Positions 6,733-10,185 of a stretch of DNA of 10,185 nt are shown here, piece by piece. Each line of letters opens with the position of its first letter. The first letter of the stretch is position 1. The notes under the pieces were generated by a model. The model saw nothing but the letters and a program-made list of their open reading frames with translations, was not told the DNA's origin and did not search any database. A program made the translations under genes and the position numbers. Origin of the DNA: JAHDCJ01 sp039028895 (lineage in GTDB: Bacteria > Bacteroidota > Bacteroidia > Chitinophagales > Saprospiraceae); NCBI GenBank assembly GCA_039028895.1, contig JBCCHF010000080.1:1-10185 (forward strand). The letters are read 5' to 3'.

Positions 6733-7248
6733 ATGGACCTTTCCTTTTACAAAAAAGAGTTGGAACAGATACATGCCGAAAGTTTTGGATGGGCTTTACG
6801 GTGTTGTAACTATCAGAGAGAGCAAGCGAAGGATGTGCTTCAGTCTGCTTATCTCAAAATCTTCGAAGGAAAGGCCCGCTTTAACCATAAATCTTCATTC
6901 AAGACCTGGTGGTTTTCTGTAATCCGGCACACAGCAATTGATTGGAAGACCAAGCTAACCAAGGTGAGTTCAAGAGAACAGGCAATGGAAGCTGGTTCGC
7001 CATCGGTAGACATGAACACCAGTCTGGATGAAATAATCAAAAATGAGCATCAATTGGTTTTCAAAAAAGCTTTGGGCCAGCTGTCACAACGCCAACAGGA
7101 AGTATTGCAATTGGTGTTTTACCACGATATGACCATAGAAAAGGCGGCAACGGCCATGGGGGTTTCCATAGGCTCTGCCAGAACTCATTACAAGCGCGGG
7201 AAACAAAACCTTGGAAAAATTCTTCAAAATTCTGACCTCAAAATTTAG
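6733..7248 (+). CDS. ECF-type RNA polymerase sigma factor
   Basis: A 171-residue sigma-70 family protein of the extracytoplasmic function group; it should bind core RNA polymerase and direct it to a specific promoter set. Region 2 covers about 11-75, with QREQAKDVLQSAYLKIFEG and the core/-10 recognition helix ending FKTWWFSVIRHTAIDWK. A variable linker (76-110) follows. Region 4 covers 112-165, with the helix-turn-helix TIEKAATAMGVSIGSARTHY, which would read the -35 element. Length is typical for ECF factors and no extra domain is present. The gene lies 56 nt after the OmpA-type gene on the same strand and 6 nt before the next gene, a small one-pass membrane protein that is probably its anti-sigma partner. 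Autoregulation is usual for such operons, but I could not identify its promoter. Confidence 0.93.
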   Translation: MDLSFYKKELEQIHAESFGWALRCCNYQREQAKDVLQSAYLKIFEGKARFNHKSSFKTWWFSVIRHTAIDWKTKLTKVSSREQAMEAGSPSVDMNTSLDEIIKNEHQLVFKKALGQLSQRQQEVLQLVFYHDMTIEKAATAMGVSIGSARTHYKRGKQNLGKILQNSDLKI

Positions 7249-7254
7249 AATTAT

Positions 7255-7617
7255 ATGGACGATAAAAAACTAAAATCGCTTTTTGGCGAATTGGTGAATG
7301 GAGAAATAAAGAATGCTCCAAACTTCGAAGATATGTGGCAGAAGGCTGAAAAGAACGATATAAAAAAGCCACTTTTCAAACCTTTCAGGTTGGTAGCTGC
7401 TGCTTCAATATTAATTGCGGGTTCGCTATGTGTAATGCTTTGGCTAAACCGGAAGCCTGCTACAGTACAAACTACTGTTCAAATGTTGGAATGGCAATCG
7501 CCTACTGCTGGTTTGCTGAAAATTGAATCCAATGTTCAACCATCCGGCTCAATACTGGAATGGCAATCACCTACTTCTGTTCTTATGATACCATCCTCCA
7601 TCAAGAAATCGAATTGA
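7255..7617 (+). CDS. Small single-pass membrane protein, probable anti-sigma factor
   Basis: A 120-residue protein starting 6 nt after the sigma-factor stop codon, so almost certainly cotranslated with it. Residues 1-44 are polar, with PNFEDMWQKAE at 22-32, and would be cytoplasmic. One hydrophobic segment (45-64) is a likely transmembrane helix. The remaining 56 residues would be periplasmic and carry the heptapeptide LEWQSPT twice (78-84 and 101-107). Gene order and topology fit a small anti-sigma factor that holds the ECF sigma at the membrane; I see no ZAS zinc motif (HxxxCxxC), so the role rests on context. The C-terminal half is poor in charge until the last residues. A small membrane sensor unrelated to sigma binding is the alternative. 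Confidence 0.85.
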   Translation: MDDKKLKSLFGELVNGEIKNAPNFEDMWQKAEKNDIKKPLFKPFRLVAAASILIAGSLCVMLWLNRKPATVQTTVQMLEWQSPTAGLLKIESNVQPSGSILEWQSPTSVLMIPSSIKKSN

Positions 7618-7642
7618 CGTAATCATCAAAAAATCTACAATT

Positions 7643-8068
7643 ATGAAATATCTTATAATCATAGGAACCCTTTTATTGTCTTTTTCTTTTAGTGAATCTG
7701 TTCAAGGGCAACATCCTGAAGATCCATTTGCAGGTTCTTTCTTTGACCCTGGTCTCGTAATTGATTATGCCAAGGAAATTGGACTTTCGACGGAGGTCAG
7801 AAAAGAATTAATCGAACAAATTACGGATGCGCAAAAAACTTTTGCCCTAAAACAATTTGACCTGGAAGATAAGATGGAAGTTCTGATCGCAACTACAAAG
7901 CAAGATAAAATCGATCAGGCTGCAGCTCAGGCTCAGCTAGAAGAAGTGCTGGACCTTGAAAAGGAAATAAAAACTGCGCAACTCATGCTAATGGTAAATA
8001 TTAAAAACAGGCTTACCCCAAAGCAACAGGAAAAACTACGGGAAATCCAAAGGAACCTTGGCAGATAA
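7643..8068 (+). CDS. Periplasmic Spy/CpxP-like LTxxQ-family protein
   Basis: A 141-residue exported protein. Residues 1-22 are a signal peptide ending near Val-Gln-Gly. The mature part is almost entirely helical and charged, with LGSTEV-type spacing typical of the Spy/CpxP/ZraP/CnrX superfamily: a first helix around 38-65, a central helix pair (66-118), and the LTPKQQEKLREIQ motif (124-136) matching LTxxQ. Family members are periplasmic chaperones or stress and metal sensors. Here it lies 25 nt after the putative anti-sigma gene, in the same operon as an ECF sigma factor, as CnrX and CnrH are linked. The mature protein has one His, near its N-terminus, and no Cys, so CnrX-type metal binding is not evident. 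A chaperone or sensor of envelope damage feeding into the sigma factor is the more likely role (inference). Confidence 0.88.
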   Translation: MKYLIIIGTLLLSFSFSESVQGQHPEDPFAGSFFDPGLVIDYAKEIGLSTEVRKELIEQITDAQKTFALKQFDLEDKMEVLIATTKQDKIDQAAAQAQLEEVLDLEKEIKTAQLMLMVNIKNRLTPKQQEKLREIQRNLGR

Positions 8069-8092
8069 GATATATTGAATCAATCATCAGTC

Positions 8093-8125
8093 GCGGCAGT
8101 ATCTATTAGAGCTGTCGCTTTTTTT
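8093..8125 (+). terminator. Intrinsic terminator after the sigma-factor operon
   Basis: GCGGCAG (8093-8099) pairs with CTGTCGC (8112-8118), including one G-U pair, and is followed directly by seven T residues (8119-8125). It begins 24 nt after the stop codon of the Spy/CpxP-like gene. Confidence 0.8.
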
Positions 8126-8147
8126 ATCCCTGATATTAAAGGTAAAC

Positions 8148-8179
8148 AAAAAAGACTCCCTCAAATGGATGGAGCCTTT
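8148..8179 (-). terminator. Intrinsic terminator after dnaB
   Basis: Read on the minus strand, AAAGGCTCC (8179-8171) pairs with GGAGTCTTT (8159-8151) through nine pairs, one of them G-U, and runs into a T tract (8153-8148). It lies 38 nt after the dnaB stop codon and faces the terminator of the plus-strand operon. Confidence 0.8.
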
Positions 8180-8216
8180 CGTGTTGGTATAAAAAAATGA
8201 GTAAAAATTATTTCTG

Positions 8217-9746
8217 CTAAAATGGAACGTCATCAAGATCATCATTACCTCGAGATGGCAATGTAATGATGTTGGCGTTTGGATTATCTTGCGGATTTCC
8301 TCCGGGAAAATCTCCAAACTCAAGGTCAGAGTAATCAGAGAACTTGGCTGTTTCGGGAGTAAACTTGAGTTTGACCGTTCCGAGGGCACCGTTTCTGTGT
8401 TTTGCAATAATATATTCTGCAACGCCTTTGAGGGAATTACCTTCTTCATCTTCAAGGATTTGGTAATATTCCGGACGGTAAATAAAGGTTACCATATCTG
8501 CATCCTGCTCGATTGCTCCTGATTCCCTGAGGTCGGAAAGTTGTGGTCGTTTGGTCCCGCCCCTGGTTTCTACAGCACGACTCAGCTGTGAAAGAGCGAT
8601 AACCGGTACATTGAGTTCTTTAGCAAGGCCTTTTAGGGCTCTGGAGATCGAACTGATTTCCTGCTCACGATTACCATTTTTGCCTTCAGCTCCTGAGCCT
8701 GACATCAATTGCAGGTAATCGATGATCACCAACTGGATATCGTGCTGCATCTTCAGGCGGCGGCACTTGGCTCTAAGTTCGAAGATATTAATACCAGGAG
8801 TATCGTCGATAAAGATGGGAGTTTCGCCCATTTTTTCGACAGCAGCATTAAGTTGTTGCCATTCGAAATCCGCCATTTTACCTTTCTTGAGCTTATCACC
8901 GGAAAGTTCTGTCTCCAGTGAAATAAGACGCTTGACTAGCTGGATACTCGACATCTCAAGTGAGAATACAGCAACACCTTTTCCAAATTCAGCAGCATTT
9001 TTCGCCAATGCAAGGGTTAAAGATGTTTTACCCATACCTGGACGAGCTGCAACGATAATCAGATCGGATGGCTGCCAACCCGAAGTCATACGATCAAGGT
9101 CAACAAAACCTGTTGGCACCCCGGTAAGGCCTTCTTCCCTTTCAGAAGCCAATTCGACATCTTTCACGGCCTGACTTAGCAATGACCCCATAGAAACATA
9201 ACTTCTCGTGAGGTTTTGCTCGGTAATGGCGAACAAACCCTGTTCAGCCTTGTCCAACAACTCAAAGACGTCTGTAGTGTCTTCGTAAGCATCTTTGATT
9301 ACACCTGTAGAGATGCGGATCAACTCTCGCTGGATGTATTTTTGAGCAACGATTCGAGCGTGGTATTCAAGGTTAGCTGAGGAGGCTACACGGTTGGTGA
9401 GTTCAACCAGGTAATAAGGGCCACCAACCTTTTCCAGTTCCCCGGCTTTTTTGAGTTCTTCAGTTACTGTAAGCAGATCAATGGGTTGCGATTTCTCAAA
9501 AAGTTTGATCATTGATTTGTAGATCGCAATGTGTGCTTCTGAGTAAAAACTATCTGGCCTAAGGATTTCCAGAACTACTGTAATAGCGTCTTTATCAAGC
9601 ATTACAGCGCCCAAAACAGCCTCTTCGAGTGCAGGAGCTTGTGGGGGGACTTTTCCAAATACGTAATTAGAAAGCTCGATATCTTTCTTTCCGCTATTGT
9701 TTCTCCTCCCGATAATCTTATTTAGTGATTTTGAATGTTCTGACAT
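8217..9746 (-). CDS. dnaB: Replicative DNA helicase DnaB
   Basis: The hexameric helicase that unwinds DNA at the replication fork and interacts with DnaG primase. I chose the ATG at 9746 (509 residues). The frame also allows an ATG at 9821, but a -7 box at 9782-9789 lies inside that extension, and the added 25 residues do not resemble the family. The N-terminal domain covers 37-140. The RecA-like motor has Walker A ARPGMGKT (234-241, Lys240), FSLEM with catalytic Glu264, Walker B IIDYLQ (Asp343), SQLSR (386-390), DLRESGAIEQDAD (405-417) and KHRNGALG (449-456). All motor motifs are intact, with no intein in the Walker A or B region. The C-terminal tail after about 480 is Gly/Asn/Asp-rich and ends in DDLDDVPF, like an SSB tip. 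It is a single-gene transcript, convergent with the sigma operon. Confidence 0.97.
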   Translation of the reverse strand: MSEHSKSLNKIIGRRNNSGKKDIELSNYVFGKVPPQAPALEEAVLGAVMLDKDAITVVLEILRPDSFYSEAHIAIYKSMIKLFEKSQPIDLLTVTEELKKAGELEKVGGPYYLVELTNRVASSANLEYHARIVAQKYIQRELIRISTGVIKDAYEDTTDVFELLDKAEQGLFAITEQNLTRSYVSMGSLLSQAVKDVELASEREEGLTGVPTGFVDLDRMTSGWQPSDLIIVAARPGMGKTSLTLALAKNAAEFGKGVAVFSLEMSSIQLVKRLISLETELSGDKLKKGKMADFEWQQLNAAVEKMGETPIFIDDTPGINIFELRAKCRRLKMQHDIQLVIIDYLQLMSGSGAEGKNGNREQEISSISRALKGLAKELNVPVIALSQLSRAVETRGGTKRPQLSDLRESGAIEQDADMVTFIYRPEYYQILEDEEGNSLKGVAEYIIAKHRNGALGTVKLKFTPETAKFSDYSDLEFGDFPGGNPQDNPNANIITLPSRGNDDLDDVPF

Positions 9747-9781
9747 ATTTTCAGGGGCGTTTTTAATAATGATCGGGTATG

Positions 9782-9789
9782 CAAATCTA
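9782..9789 (-). promoter_or_regulatory. -7 box TAGATTTG of the dnaB promoter
   Basis: TAGATTTG on the minus strand matches the Bacteroidota -7 consensus TAnnTTTG exactly. Transcription would start near 9775, giving a leader of about 30 nt before the ATG at 9746. The nearest upstream TTG (9817-9815) is 25 nt away, slightly far for a -33 element. A weaker alternative is TTTATTTG (9836-9829), with a TTG 22 nt upstream. Confidence 0.5.
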
Positions 9790-9862
9790 AGCCGAAAATT
9801 GTTCGCTTGTACATCAATCAATATGGGTCAAATAAACCGCATGTTAATTCGATGTTAACAAA

Positions 9863-9871
9863 TGTGGAAAA
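9863..9871 (-). promoter_or_regulatory. DnaA-box match TTTTCCACA
   Basis: The minus strand reads TTTTCCACA, which fits the E. coli DnaA-box consensus TTWTNCACA at every position. It lies about 75 nt upstream of the dnaB -7 box. A weaker 8-of-9 match on the plus strand ends at about 9930. One such match per 10 kb of A/T-rich DNA is expected by chance, so function is uncertain. Confidence 0.25.
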
Positions 9872-9952
9872 GTTGTTAGCAAATATATCCGTCAATAATT
9901 AACGAATAATTGCAACCTTTTTCTTACACATTAAAACTTTTCTTCAATTAAG

Positions 9953-9975
9953 AGTTGATGTCCCAAAAATCAACT
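9953..9975. repeat. Perfect 7-bp stem-loop upstream of dnaB
   Basis: AGTTGAT (9953-9959) and ATCAACT (9969-9975) are perfectly complementary around a 9-nt loop. On the plus strand a run of seven T residues follows only 16 nt later, so it is not a canonical terminator. It lies just downstream of the gene remnant on the minus strand, where it could have been part of a 3' end. Confidence 0.3.
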
Positions 9976-9996
9976 ATTTCAGTCGCCCGCCTTTTT

Positions 9997-10116
9997 TTAT
10001 TTCTTGAATAAATTATAATTTACCATATACGTAAGCGGGTGCTTGTACAATTCCATCCTATTTGTCCATGACCGTACATCACCAAAAAAGTGAGAGGCCT
10101 TTTCGTTAACAAGTTT
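9997..10116 (-). pseudogene. Possible 3' remnant of a protein gene, 39 codons, no start
   Basis: Between an in-frame stop at 10119-10117 and the stop at 9999-9997, the minus strand encodes 39 residues that read like the natural C-terminus of a soluble protein. They contain SHFFGDVRSW, then a Met, then LYKHPLTYMVNYNLFKK before TAA. Composition is balanced, with aromatic and polar residues, unlike the A/T-driven Lys/Ile/Asn mix expected of random frames here. No ATG, GTG or TTG stands near the 5' end, and the DNA further upstream is A/T-rich and closed in all frames. A deletion remnant is the likeliest reading. A translated 19-residue peptide from the internal Met, or chance, remain possible. 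I do not recognise the parent family. Confidence 0.35.
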
Positions 10117-10185
10117 TTAAATTTTTTTTATTTAAATATGAATAAATTTTAACTTGAAAACATTTCGTTTTTACGGTTCAATCAA

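Larger units (their letters stand above)
9747..10185. other. 439-nt A/T-rich region without an intact gene, upstream of dnaB
   Basis: This stretch holds the dnaB promoter candidate, a DnaA-box match, a direct repeat ATGTTAA (9841-9847 and 9852-9858, 11 nt apart), a 7-bp stem-loop, and a protein-like fragment (9997-10116). The last 80 nt are very A/T-rich, especially 10114-10152. All three minus-strand frames entering from the right edge close within a few codons, so no gene ends here from that side. No tRNA or other RNA gene was recognised. Confidence 0.7.

Noticed and set aside
8722..9174. 150-codon plus-strand open frame opposite dnaB
   Set aside because: It is a shadow of the dnaB coding frame, whose Walker motifs fix the true strand.
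9953..9998. Stem-loop plus T-run as an intrinsic terminator
   Set aside because: The T-run starts 16 nt after the stem, and no plus-strand gene ends before it.
10103..10185. A/T-rich right end as an intact gene start or end
   Set aside because: All frames close quickly on both strands within the visible sequence; only low-complexity A/T runs are seen.

Overview
The window looks like a chromosomal segment of a Bacteroidota bacterium, probably near Saprospiria (order-level placement is inference). The grounds are a PD40/OmpA envelope protein of a type common in that phylum, an ECF sigma factor with a small one-pass partner, a TAnnTTTG-type -7 box before dnaB, no obvious Shine-Dalgarno sites, and GC content in the low-to-mid 40s by eye. 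There are no tRNA, rRNA, insertion sequence or CRISPR array. Most of the window is ordinary chromosome, with one unusual protein architecture.

Left arm (1-3579, minus strand). Three genes are read right to left: a conserved cytoplasmic protein of unknown function (2137-3579), a lipoprotein M15-type D,D/L,D-carboxypeptidase (1205-2107, 29 nt downstream), and a secreted cysteine-rich protein (1112 to beyond base 1). The last has no stop inside the window, so a scan for complete ORFs misses it. Its N-terminus resembles the TIMP/netrin (NTR) module: a predicted mature N-terminal Cys-x-Cys and two further cysteines at TIMP-like distances.

Centre (3580-8068, plus strand). A divergent intergenic region with two short perfect palindromes precedes a 966-residue envelope protein: signal peptide, PD40 beta-propeller, Pro/Glu-rich linker with a motif used three times, an extremely regular charged helix, and a C-terminal OmpA peptidoglycan-binding domain. 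The helix holds 41 unbroken four-residue units, each with one aliphatic residue or Met at the third position. It is the most unusual structure here. Then come an ECF sigma factor, a small single-pass protein 6 nt downstream (likely anti-sigma), and a periplasmic LTxxQ (Spy/CpxP-like) protein. This reads as an envelope-sensing module.

Right arm (8069-10185). Two back-to-back intrinsic terminators separate the sigma operon from convergent dnaB (replicative helicase, minus strand). DnaB ends in an acidic tip resembling the SSB C-terminus. Upstream of dnaB lie a perfect -7 box that decides the start codon, a DnaA-box match, and about 440 nt without an intact gene. That stretch contains a 39-codon protein-like reading frame without a start, possibly a gene remnant.
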